A stretch of 64,000 bases of DNA from contig QCXZ01000064.1 of the NCBI GenBank assembly GCA_025024175.1, forward strand, positions 57,805,325-57,869,324, read 5' to 3'. The notes under the pieces are model-generated. The model searched no databases and had not been told where the DNA came from. It saw nothing but the letters and a program-made list of their open reading frames with translations. This document shows, piece after piece, positions 36,601 through 45,914 of the stretch. The DNA comes from Rhyzopertha dominica. Its lineage: Eukaryota > Arthropoda > Insecta > Coleoptera > Bostrichidae. The position numbers were made by a program, and so were the translations under genes. Every line of letters begins with the position of its first letter. The stretch's first letter is position 1.

Positions 36601-36809
36601 TAAGAAATTAAGNTCATTAGTTGATTGTGTTTTATTTTGCGTTTTATTCATCGTCAAATAAGTAATAAATAATTGGGTATTTGCCATATTCTATTAAATT
36701 CCATATTAATAGGTAGCATCTAATCCACAAAACAGCTGTGACAGCCTATAAATTCGAAAAAATGGATCGTAAGAGGTATGGTTAATATTAAAAATGTGAT
36801 TATTTAAAG
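33671..36809. other. 3.1 kb with no recognisable gene; two hairpins
   Basis: Perfect palindromes occur at 35520-35542 (arms ACTAGTGTC) and 36479-36500 (CTTGCCCCA, 4-base loop, TGGGGCAAG). Five single N bases lie at 36176-36613. Open frames here carry no motif. Confidence 0.4.
36479..36500. repeat. Perfect 9-bp GC-rich hairpin
   Basis: CTTGCCCCA and TGGGGCAAG are separated by four bases. There is no T-run that would suggest a terminator. It may be an element end. Confidence 0.5.
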
Positions 36810-37725
36810 GGACCACCAAATTGGCCGTGACGTCAGGTGTCTTGTAAATGGCCGCTTGTTTACATCTGAGCTCGTCAATTTATCAGTTTCTTGTTTGCGT
36901 TCATTTTGTGACAATTAAAATACGCCAAGAAAAAGTGAAGTACTTATGAGTTATGACTTCTGAAGGCATGTTCATTGTTATGGAATTTGTGTACAGCGAC
37001 GAGCGGTTCAACGCGGCGGAGATGACGTAAACGTAAAAGAAACAGCATAAGTGATCTTTTTATCAATTAACGTAGAATTGATAATTTGATCACAGTGGGT
37101 TGTTGGAAACATACTATTTGTAAACATATAAAAAATGTAAGAATCAAAAATGTATCCTAAACTTGACATTTCTTTTGGAGGTCAGAATAAATATAAATTG
37201 CCATTAACTTTCGGGGCTCTCGCGGCTCGTTTCCGGTCTGGCTAACAGTCGAATATATGGGGAACAACGTCGTTCTTTATTATAGTAATTCCCTCTATCA
37301 GTTTAAAACGCATATAATTTTTCATATCCCCATCAAGCTATGATAAAATGGAAATTGAGTGGTAAATACTTATAACCCCAAAAAGAATAATAAAACTTAC
37401 AGTAAGAATTAGGATTATCTTCACAGCAGAAAAACAAACTTTGCGATTTTGGCATATCATGTCTAGGGGCCTTAAACAACTTTTTCATACGTTGATAATC
37501 TCGAGGAACGGTAACAAAAATTTGGTGGCTGTTCTGACTGAAGTACCTTTATAATCATGTACAAAACAATACTTGCTTTATTTTCCATATATAACAGGTG
37601 CTTGTAAAACTACGCAAATCACTTTTTTCTGATACTACACCATTAAAAAGCACGCTCCTCGGTAATCTTTACATGACACTTGACGTCACGAGTTGAATAA
37701 CCTTGGATAGAAGCATTGCGGCGGT
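36810..37725. mobile_element. Candidate small inverted-repeat element
   Basis: CGTGACGTCAGGTGTCTTGT at about 36827-36846 and its inverted counterpart near 37673-37695 (reverse complement CGTGACGTCAAGTGTCATGT) match with 2 mismatches over 23 bases. The outer flanks both start GG(G/A)..CACC next to TTTA or TTAA, which is suggestive of a TTAA-type (Kolobok/piggyBac-like) terminus, but the right arm has about 25 extra bases. No transposase is present. The boundaries are uncertain. Confidence 0.35.
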
Positions 37726-38950
37726 GACTCCTAAATTTCGAATTTCAGACCTGAAATTCTCTATCTACAAATATTTTTTTGTTTTTTTAACATGGCGTAC
37801 GATATATATGCACTTCAAGATTCATTTTACGTAATTTTCAAAAAAAGTTATAATATCCAATTGCAAATAAATGTTTGAAAAAAGTAATCTTCCATATCTC
37901 CGAAGCCTTTGCTTTGCAGTCCAGTACTTATTAAGACCTATCTCCTTATTTTGGTGAATGCCATACCTCTTTAAATATTCCACACTGTTTTTTAACACCT
38001 TTTGATGGTTGCAAGGATTCGAAATGTGTTATCTTTTTTTGCAGATGCACTAAAATGCAGGAGATAGGATACCGAATAATCTAAACATTAAGATGCGTTA
38101 TTTGATACAAAATTGTATCCGCGAAAAGTGGGTTTCACTAACTTAGCGAAGAATGAATAGTTGTTCAACCGCAAATACATGTCGGTGTAGTTATACAGAA
38201 AAATTTACCCGTTAAGGGTGTGTGATGAATGAACATGTTCATGTGAAAAAGTCACAAATACAAACGCTCGGTATGATTTAGATCCCCGCCCGCCGGGCTA
38301 TATTTCAGAATAATGTTATGCTTCCGTTTGGGCTTAATCTGAACACTTTTCAATGTCCTCCAGCTACACGAAAAAGCAAACAGGGAATTTACAAGTGTCT
38401 GTATCAACAAAGGGGAAGTAATTTAGAATGCTTCTTGCACGGGAACGTTGTCTTGCAAAATGAAGTAGCCGTACCAGACTAGCTCGCAACGCAAAACGTC
38501 CAAAAAGGCTGAACGCGTGATAAAATACGTCGAAGGCCCCATCTCACACACCACTAACACAGCGCAGATGTTAAAAATCTGTAGAATTATGGCTGCATTA
38601 ACACCGACAACACTAATCCAGATTTCTTAATGGTGCTACTTAATTATCCGTTTCGGTCCGTTTATACAGCGAACCAAAGCTGGATTGAAGCATTTTAATT
38701 TTATTTCATCCTTTCAACGTGATTTGTTTCCAAATTGTGTTTAATTTAAATTGCTTCATTACCGGTCGTTTTGTCCGTAAAATAAATGGATTGCTGTCGG
38801 ACCCGTCGATGGTATTAATTTAATGGAACGTGTTCGATGCTGTCGCGGTAAAGAATACGACGGCTGTGAAGCGCGGATTACAGGACAGACACGTGAGGTA
38901 TTCACTGCAGCAAGCAAGCCACTGAACTCAGGCTCGGATTCCGCACCTAC
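37726..38950. other. Nothing recognised; non-repetitive DNA
   Basis: Bases 38640-38900 are non-repetitive with balanced composition and could be conserved non-coding sequence. No coding evidence. Confidence 0.35.
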
Positions 38951-38954
38951 AATG
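38951..38954. repeat. Target site duplication AATG, left
   Basis: Matches 45157-45160 immediately outside the right LTR. Confidence 0.75.
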
Positions 38955-39840
38955 TGAAAAACATAGAAAAACTAATGCGGGAACAATCAAGAAAAACTTA
39001 CATTATCGCCGCCTTCATCCGTGGGTCATAACAATGCGGTCACTCCGGTGGACAGACAAGGCGGTTTCACATACGCGCGGGAGATGCAAAAACAAAACAT
39101 AAGTTACTCATCCGTTAAACTCAAAAAGATACAGTTAAGACTCACAGAGGGGTTTTCACCCCAGGGCATCATCCTTATACTGTCCATGGCTTCATCCCTG
39201 AGATTACATCATTAGTCAATGGTGGTTATGAATACCTTGTTAGTTTTCTCTCTTCAACAACTAGCTAGTGTCAACCTGAAATAGTAGAGGCTTCCCCGAA
39301 CGCTCAACCTAAGGCCTATAGGGTCGCATTCCAATAGCCCGGATCGGGGGCACCTAATAAGGCTACCCTCTCCACCAGAACTATGTCATTCGAGATATCC
39401 TGCATTACCCCCCGGAATGCAAGTCCTCCACTCGAAGGAACCACAGCTGTTAATCGGGCACTCTGCTCTAGGGGTTTCAAACTGCCTGAGGCACATCATG
39501 GCCAAAGACCTTACTCTCTCTGCCTGAGGCACAACATGGCCAAAGACCTTACTCTCTCTGCCTGAGGCACAACATGGCCAAAGACCTCGCTCTCACTGAG
39601 CCAAAATCAAGAATATTTCTCTCTGTCAAAAATGACACATCCATACTCATTGCCTACTTTTGCATCTCCTCGCGACTCTGATATTTCTCGCCAAAACAAT
39701 TAATCGCATGCATACGCATTCGCTTCGATATTAGTATTTATCTTATTAACAGCGATTCTAAACATAGCAAGAAATTAATAAACGCACAAAAACACCTTTT
39801 ATTTTAATAATAACGCAGATACAAAAATTGACATTTAACA
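38955..39840. repeat. Left long terminal repeat (886 bp)
   Basis: Identical to 44271-45156 except at 39307 (A against C at 44623) and 39795 (C against T at 45111). It is notably richer in GC than its surroundings. It contains three tandem 38 bp units at 39482-39595 and an AATAAA at about 39776. Small open frames inside (39021-39215, 39383-39565) are part of the LTR, not genes. Confidence 0.95.
39482..39595. repeat. Three tandem 38-bp units inside the left LTR
   Basis: Units at 39482-39519, 39520-39557 and 39558-39595, each starting CTGCCTGAGGCACA and containing CATGGCCAAAGACC. They differ at only a few bases. The same three units occur in the right LTR at 44798-44911. Confidence 0.95.
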
Positions 39841-40372
39841 TTCGGCCAACCTAACAGGGTCGTGTCCTCACGACATAATTATTCGGTATCCCTACTTGAT
39901 TTGGATAAATTAGTCAATGGTACTTCATCTGAGCCACTGTCCTCATCGATGGTATCTGATGTAATAAATGGATTTGATAATAATAAATAGATTTTATTAA
40001 ATCAAGAGCAGATACTGAGAGTAATACATGATCAATAAAGGCAAAGTCTAGCAGAAGCTATTCTACTTAACCTTCGAAAAGAAACTTAAACTATGTTTAT
40101 TATGGTATAATTTATGAATACCCCTATTGTTAATTGATTATACGTCTTACGCTTCAGTTATTATTATCAACAGGTGTCTTATCTCCTTAGGTTAGCCTTC
40201 ATGTGTGGTCTTTGGGGATAGTAAGCTATTGCTTGAAACCTCATCGAGTCCGAACGAACGAAGTAAGTCATGGTCATCATGAAATCTGACGATCGAAAAA
40301 TAACTGTCTTAGTTTAAATTTAAATTTGTTAATATTTAGTTTTTTTTTTTAAACTCGCTCCGAAGGGTGAAC
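39841..40372. other. LTR-element interior, left flank
   Basis: Contains a minus-strand coding-like end (stop at 39879-39881, acidic SDTIDEDSGSDEV just upstream). Further right, a second coding-like minus-strand stretch (RFHDDHDLLRSFGLDEV) lies near 40190-40290 in broken frames. They may be remnants of the element's own polyprotein tail. No catalytic motif was seen. Confidence 0.3.
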
Positions 40373-40404
40373 CTTACAGCTTTACAGCCTTACCGCCTTA
40401 CAGC
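40373..40404 (-). repeat. Four 8-bp units at the 3' end of the CR1/L2-like element
   Basis: Read on the minus strand, the units are GCTGTAAG, GCGGTAAG, GCTGTAAA and GCTGTAAG. They follow directly after the RT C-terminus. CR1/L2-type elements commonly end in short tandem repeats, octamers in CR1, so these probably mark the element's 3' end. Confidence 0.65.
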
Positions 40405-41090
40405 GTTGTATGTGAATACTTAGCTTTATTTCGTGTATCACGTGAGTGCGTAGTTGAATGAGGAGCAAGCTTAGACCTCAAGTTATCACATGCATGAGGA
40501 GAATTTAGTAAAGCTTGGACGAAACAACTCAAATGAAAACTCCAGCGGGAATCCATGCGTAGCCGGTTCAAAGAGTTAATCCTGTAAGATACGTGGTCCC
40601 GGCGTTGCAAGCCAAAAAATAAGCGACACCATGCATTCTAAACAATCTGAATCCTGTTTCTACCAACCGAATCCAAACAGGGGTAATATAAAAATTGAAA
40701 CAATCAAAGAGGAGGAGAACGAGTGAATCACATAATTGCCTTTTCAAATTAACAGTTAAAAATGTCTACAAGCATAAAAATAGCTTAAGGTTAAAAATGA
40801 TTTTTATATTAACTTAGTTACATGCAGCTTAAACCGGATCTGAGTGTCCATAATGAGATCAAAGTATGATCAAGAACATTTAATCTTATGCCATCTATAA
40901 AAATATTGAAATATTATTTAAGAAATTTTGTACTACTTTTATTACCAAAGACCATCAGCTGCTATTTAGACAAATTCAATTCAAGGACACGTTCAACATA
41001 CAATTTTCTGAAGTTTTCAAAATTCTTAATTTTTCATATTTTAGTTATGTTAACTTTAATGTAACAACAACAATAAAAATATTATTATTA

Positions 41091-41627
41091 TTATAATTTG
41101 CCAGCCCTTGCGAAATCATGCTTATCGAAACTAAAATACAACTGTGTATCGTTTGCGAAAGTTATTGTTCTACAATGACGAACTGTGTTCACTATATCCG
41201 ACGTATATATTATGAAAAGTAGAGATCCTAATGTGGAGCCTTGCAGAACACCAGATCTAACTGACAATTCAAAGGAGACACTATCTTTATATTTTACCAC
41301 TTGAGTTCTATCGCTCAAATAAGATCTAATAAACTGTACCGACAAACTACTGAAACCGCAAGACTTTAGTTTGGCGCATAACATACCATGATTAATAGTA
41401 TCGAACGCTTTTGAAAAATCGAGCAAAACCAAAGCACTGACTAGACCCTTATCATAAGCTGAAATGAGATCATCAATGACTGAAGCTAGTGCAGTAGGAG
41501 TGCTTCGACCGCGTCTGAATCCGCACTGAGCATCGAGAATGATTTTCCTAGAAAAGACAAAGTCAGATATCTGTTCGTAGACTATAGATTCAAACAGATT
41601 TGAAGTTTCAGGTAAGATGCTAATCAA
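41091..41627 (-). pseudogene. RT domain of the CR1/L2-like element
   Basis: The longest surviving frame of the element (178 codons). It covers the palm: FRRGRSTPTALASVIDDL, LVLLDFSKAFDTINHGML (motif A Asp), SYLSDRTQVV, SGVLQGSTLGSLLFIIYTSD (Val-Leu-Gln in place of the usual Val-Pro-Gln) and FANDTQLY. The catalytic YADD is changed to FAND, with Asn for the first Asp, which would abolish polymerase activity. The upstream half of the palm and the fingers are in other frames. Confidence 0.9.
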
Positions 41628-42419
41628 AGGTAAATCCGACTAGTTTTCAGGGTTAGACTTTTTAAGTAGATGTATTGCGATTACTTTCTTCCACATTGTA
41701 GGGAAATAAGCTTTTTCCATACAACAATAATTGAAGACGTGTAATAGATATAAATCAATAATGGGAATATATAAGCGCAACATTTTCAACGAGATGTTGT
41801 CTTTGCCACAATTATCTTCTTTGCGTTAGAGTGTGCGGTGTACCACTTCTAAGGTAACCATTCTCAAGGAACATTCTTGTAGGGATGGGAATCGAGCATT
41901 CTCATAATATTGCATTCTATGATTAGAGCTGATATTATTTAATTGTAAAAAACTGTGAAAAATATGCATTAACGGAATTGCTATTAGATAGGTTAGAAGG
42001 TAATTCAGAACAGACTTTGATAGTACCACTGTTTAATTTGCGCAGAGCCGACCAAATAGTGTGTATATCTCAACTAGAAGCAACTGGACCTATGTAATGT
42101 CTTTTTTCCATCCTAACAGAGTTCACAGTCAAGTTCCTCAACCTCTTGTATGCAGCAAAATCTTTAGGAGGTTTACTTCGTTTGTATTTACGGAAGGATG
42201 CATCACGTTTACTCATCAGACATTTGAGTTCAGGGCAACACTACATTGCATTGGACTTTAGTACCCTAGACGTTACCACCAGGGCATGCCGATCAAAGAT
42301 AAATAATTAGGGTGTTGAAATTTTCAAGTTTCTTATCAATATTGGTTTCACGTATCACATCAGTCCATTCAATAGATTCGAAACTTTTTCGAAACTCACT
42401 GACATCAAAGCGTCTGAAA

Positions 42420-43000
42420 GATCTACACATAAGTAACATATTTGGGCTCACTTTTAATCTTAGGTGAACTAAATTCACAATAAACCAATCTGTGGTCAGA
42501 AATATCGTCACAGTTCTTCGTACCGTATCTTGTAACATTCAGAGAATGGGATACGAATAAAGGATCAATCCGTAAGCTTGAGTTACCAGTCACTCTATTC
42601 GGTTCATCCAAGACTTACACCAAGTTGTATGCCTCCAAACATGCACACACAGGGTTAGAAATATTTAGTAAATTAATGTTGAAATCGCCTAGACAGACAA
42701 ATTAATCATACATACCGCAAACAAAACCAAATATATTATCAAGGGTTTCAACAAAATTGCCCAAGTTGGAGTTAGGCGGACGATAGCATACGCCGAATGC
42801 ATAATTTACAGTCCCTACGCGGATGCGAACTCTATTAACGAGTTACAAAAAGTCGACTTGATATATGCCGCCACTTCGACCCTCGGCACGATGCGTATAA
42901 CGAAGATTGTAACCAGGTATTGCTAAACAGATAGATCTACATTATTAGACAACCATGTCTCGCTAACCATAACAACAACATAGTTTGCCCTTTGAACTAA
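42420..43000 (-). pseudogene. Apurinic-type endonuclease domain of the CR1/L2-like element
   Basis: Recognisable blocks in order: ETWLS, PGYNLRYTHRAEGRSGGIYQ, CYRPPNSNLGNFVETL, GDFNINLLN, then SDHRLVYCEF with the catalytic Ser-Asp-His triplet. The domain nicks target DNA to start reverse transcription. At least three frame changes and an in-frame stop interrupt it. Confidence 0.8.
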
Positions 43001-43259
43001 ATTGATAAAATCTTGAAAATGTGCTAAGAGCGATCTTACATAAGATGTGCAACCTTCATAAGAATTATAAGCTAAACTAATATAGGATATCTATTACAAA
43101 TATAACCTGACTTAATTAAACTAAATTGTATTGAAATCTGTTTAATTGTTAAATTAAAGAAAAGCAAAATTAATACTTAACAATCGGCAGTAGCTCCCGG
43201 AAAAGCATTTCATTTTACGCTTGCAACAAATCTGCGCCACAAATAATAAAAAGATAACG

Positions 43260-43620
43260 TTGCCAATTAACTGCTACCAATACTGTTCTGTATATTGACT
43301 ACATCGTCAACAGAATTTACAGAGTATTTACGACCATTAACTATTACTTTGACGTAACCCTGGTAAGTCCATAAGTTACAAGCACCAAATTCAGAGCTAC
43401 AGAGTTTTAGTAATTCTAGGCGCTTCCTCGTGAGATCTTATGATCTTATGGAAATATTGGTTCCTCTCAACAACTTCTTGTAGCGAAATATGAGCTGCCT
43501 ATCCTTCCTTGAGCAGAATCTGACGATTCTAGATCGATCTCTTCCAGTATTCACACTTACCATCCGATGAAAGTCATCTATGGCTTCCAAATAAAAATTT
43601 AAATCACATAAACTGGGCAC
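43260..43620 (-). pseudogene. ORF1 nucleic-acid-binding domain remnant
   Basis: The frame 43620-43438 ends in SRIVRFCSRKDRQLIFRYKK followed by LLRGTN. After a frameshift it continues with LTRKRLELLKLCSS, then YQGYVKVIVNGRKYSVNSV. This matches the layout of ORF1 RNA-binding domains in CR1/L2/Jockey-type elements (a positively charged VRF segment, then a C-terminal fold with an NG(R/K) turn). The N-terminal half of ORF1 is missing. Confidence 0.65.
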
Positions 43621-44026
43621 TTAAAACACAAATAACCGGAGAATCGCTGGATCACGTCTACTCGCTGTGCATTACCTTATCTTTAAATAAGAAATAGGAA
43701 ATGTACTTCGTTGATTCTCATCGCAAGATTTCAGAAAGGTCAACAGCGCTTCGGGGCTTGATAATTACACGATTGGGCAACTGCCTGTATAATGTTATCA
43801 TAGGATGTTATTAAACATCAAGAAATGAAAGAAAATGATGGTGATGATGATGATGATGATGTTGATGATGGGTACCCATATTTGTATGAACATGAAGAAT
43901 ATGCAAAACATGTATGATAGAGGTATTAGATCTACCAATAATCACGCCGAAACAAAAGAGATCCTGTTAAGGCCAAGAACTTTGCTGAATAAACGTATTT
44001 TGCACAAAAACTGTCAGCCGCCGCTT
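43621..44026. other. LTR-element interior, right flank
   Basis: No recognisable coding sequence. It contains a GAT/ATG microsatellite (about 43835-43871). Confidence 0.4.
43835..43871. repeat. (GAT)n microsatellite
   Basis: An imperfect run of GATGATGATG units. Methionine-rich or histidine-rich open frames across it are artefacts. Confidence 0.9.
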
Positions 44027-44259
44027 AACCACTAATTATAATTACGACAAACGATAACTTGTCATACCACTGCGCTGCGACAAAACGTGCTAAAAATGTT
44101 GAATACGTTATTATTAATCTCATCGAATCAGTGAACCGATTGTTTGATCACCAATTATAATTACGACAAACTATAATTTGTCAAACCACTGCGCTGCGAT
44201 AAAACGTGTTTAAACTTTTTGAATTCATCTCACCGAATCTGTGAACCGATTGTTTGACC
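44027..44259. repeat. Two diverged tandem units beside the right LTR
   Basis: 44027-44149 and 44150-44259 are copies sharing CAATTATAATTACGACAAAC-like starts, CCACTGCGCTGCGA, AAAACGTG and ends in GTGAACCGATTGTTTGA. Their place just inside the LTR fits a duplicated 5' untranslated leader if the element reads right to left. Confidence 0.85.
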
Positions 44260-44270
44260 CCACACCTGAA

Positions 44271-45156
44271 TGAAAAACATAGAAAAACTAATGCGGGAAC
44301 AATCAAGAAAAACTTACATTATCGCCGCCTTCATCCGTGGGTCATAACAATGCGGTCACTCCGGTGGACAGACAAGGCGGTTTCACATACGCGCGGGAGA
44401 TGCAAAAACAAAACATAAGTTACTCATCCGTTAAACTCAAAAAGATACAGTTAAGACTCACAGAGGGGTTTTCACCCCAGGGCATCATCCTTATACTGTC
44501 CATGGCTTCATCCCTGAGATTACATCATTAGTCAATGGTGGTTATGAATACCTTGTTAGTTTTCTCTCTTCAACAACTAGCTAGTGTCAACCTGAAATAG
44601 TAGAGGCTTCCCCGAACGCTCACCCTAAGGCCTATAGGGTCGCATTCCAATAGCCCGGATCGGGGGCACCTAATAAGGCTACCCTCTCCACCAGAACTAT
44701 GTCATTCGAGATATCCTGCATTACCCCCCGGAATGCAAGTCCTCCACTCGAAGGAACCACAGCTGTTAATCGGGCACTCTGCTCTAGGGGTTTCAAACTG
44801 CCTGAGGCACATCATGGCCAAAGACCTTACTCTCTCTGCCTGAGGCACAACATGGCCAAAGACCTTACTCTCTCTGCCTGAGGCACAACATGGCCAAAGA
44901 CCTCGCTCTCACTGAGCCAAAATCAAGAATATTTCTCTCTGTCAAAAATGACACATCCATACTCATTGCCTACTTTTGCATCTCCTCGCGACTCTGATAT
45001 TTCTCGCCAAAACAATTAATCGCATGCATACGCATTCGCTTCGATATTAGTATTTATCTTATTAACAGCGATTCTAAACATAGCAAGAAATTAATAAACG
45101 CACAAAAACATCTTTTATTTTAATAATAACGCAGATACAAAAATTGACATTTAACA
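44271..45156. repeat. Right long terminal repeat (886 bp)
   Basis: Partner of 38955-39840 with two substitutions and no indels. Confidence 0.95.
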
Positions 45157-45160
45157 AATG
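45157..45160. repeat. Target site duplication AATG, right
   Basis: Matches 38951-38954 immediately outside the left LTR. Confidence 0.75.
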
Positions 45161-45914
45161 TTGGATTTTACAGTGTGATAGTTCTATACTGACTGGTATA
45201 GAAATAAAAACACCCAGAAGCATTTGCTCTGATTTGAATAAACCCTGGAGTACATGCCCAGATCCAGGATTGTGTTTCGGGGGGGGGGGGGGAGGGGCAG
45301 AACCAACGAGGAGATAACGTATATTAACAATAATAACAACAGATGGAGCACAAATTAAATTCTGAGGGCAAGGTGGTAATCATCTTAGATGTATACGTAA
45401 AGTATCAAGCAACGATCTATGAAACTGACTTATGCAGAGGGTTTTACAGGTTTATGGTCGGTCGTCGTAAACTATTGTATTGTAAATGAGGGTTTTTACA
45501 ACCTTGTGGTCGGCCGTCCTAAACTATTGGAACTAGTGGCACGTTTCAAAGTTCCTAAATAAGCCGTATTAAAAAAAATCTTGTTCGGTAAAATTTTAGC
45601 TTTCCCAGTATAAATTTTTGAAATTGGTTATTTGTGATAATTTAGCAATCAATAACACATAGAAGCTTTTATAACAAATTTTATTTAATGCAGACCTGAT
45701 GCTAACTGGCGCGACCCGCGATCTATTTTTATGTGATACTTTATTGGGTTTCAATTTTCCGATGTATAAAATAAAAGCCTTTGCATGTCATAACGAATTT
45801 CTACAAATTTAATATAAAAACATAGAAATTAGTAAGTTGAAAATTATTTACATTTGTTAGAAAAAATTTACAATAGTGTCCAATAAAATTTATACACGGT
45901 ATCGATTATGTTCA
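45157..45914. other. No gene; DNA-transposon-like end and short tandem repeat
   Basis: At about 45252-45300, ATGCCCAGATCCAGGATT is followed by a 14-base G run and GAGGGGCAG. Ends of the GGATCCAGG...GGGGGG type occur in several eukaryotic DNA transposons, but no partner end is present. GGTCGG(T/C)CGTC(G/C)TAAACTATTG occurs twice (about 45455 and 45511). Confidence 0.35.

Larger units (their letters stand above)
40373..43620 (-). mobile_element. Heavily decayed CR1/L2-like non-LTR retrotransposon inside the LTR element
   Basis: All major parts of a two-ORF non-LTR element can be read in order on the minus strand, in many frames. ORF1 end (43620 to about 43260): SRIVRFCSRKDRQLIF, LLRGTN, then RKRLELLKLCSSEFGACNLW. 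Endonuclease (about 43000-42420): VSETWLSNN, GRSGGIYQVDF, NYAFGVCYRPPNSNLGNF, LGDFNINLLN, NRVTGNSSLRID and DISDHRLVYCEF. RT (about 41830-41091): WKKVIAIHLLKKSNPEN, GFRRGRSTPTALA, LDFSKAFDTINH, SGVLQGSTLGSLLF and the motif C box decayed to FANDTQLYFSF. Thumb and C-terminus continue to about 40400 (LELNLSK, MVFGNKSS, IQIVQNACCRFIFGLQRRDH). There are more than ten frameshifts or stops, so it is long dead. Confidence 0.88.
38955..45156. mobile_element. LTR retrotransposon with near-identical LTRs and no gag-pol; carries dead retroposon
   Basis: Two 886 bp direct repeats (38955-39840 and 44271-45156) start TG and end CA and are flanked by AATG (38951-38954 and 45157-45160), a 4 bp target duplication as made by Ty3/gypsy-type integrases. 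They differ at two positions only, implying a recent insertion. The 4.4 kb interior has no recognisable gag, protease, RT-RNase H or integrase. Most of it (40373-43620) is an old CR1/L2-like non-LTR element. Next to the left LTR, a minus-strand frame ends NPFITSDTIDEDSGSDEVPL...RDTE and stops at 39879-39881, which looks like a polyprotein C-terminus and suggests the element reads right to left. I could not identify a primer-binding site or polypurine tract in either orientation. It is best described as a non-autonomous (LARD-like) element. Confidence 0.85.

Noticed and set aside
39021..39565. Two small open frames repeated exactly at 44337-44881
   Set aside because: They are identical because they lie in the two LTRs. 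They have no initiation context or family resemblance and are not genes.
39482..39595. Three 38-bp units resembling a short CRISPR-like array
   Set aside because: The units are contiguous with no spacers, lie inside an LTR and the genome is eukaryotic. It is a simple tandem repeat.
43835..44035. Methionine-rich plus-strand open frame
   Set aside because: It is generated by the (GAT)n microsatellite and has no homology-like features.
45279..45298. Run of G bases as a possible G-quadruplex regulatory site
   Set aside because: A single long homopolymer is equally likely to be an assembly or sequencing artefact or part of a transposon end, and there is no gene nearby to regulate.
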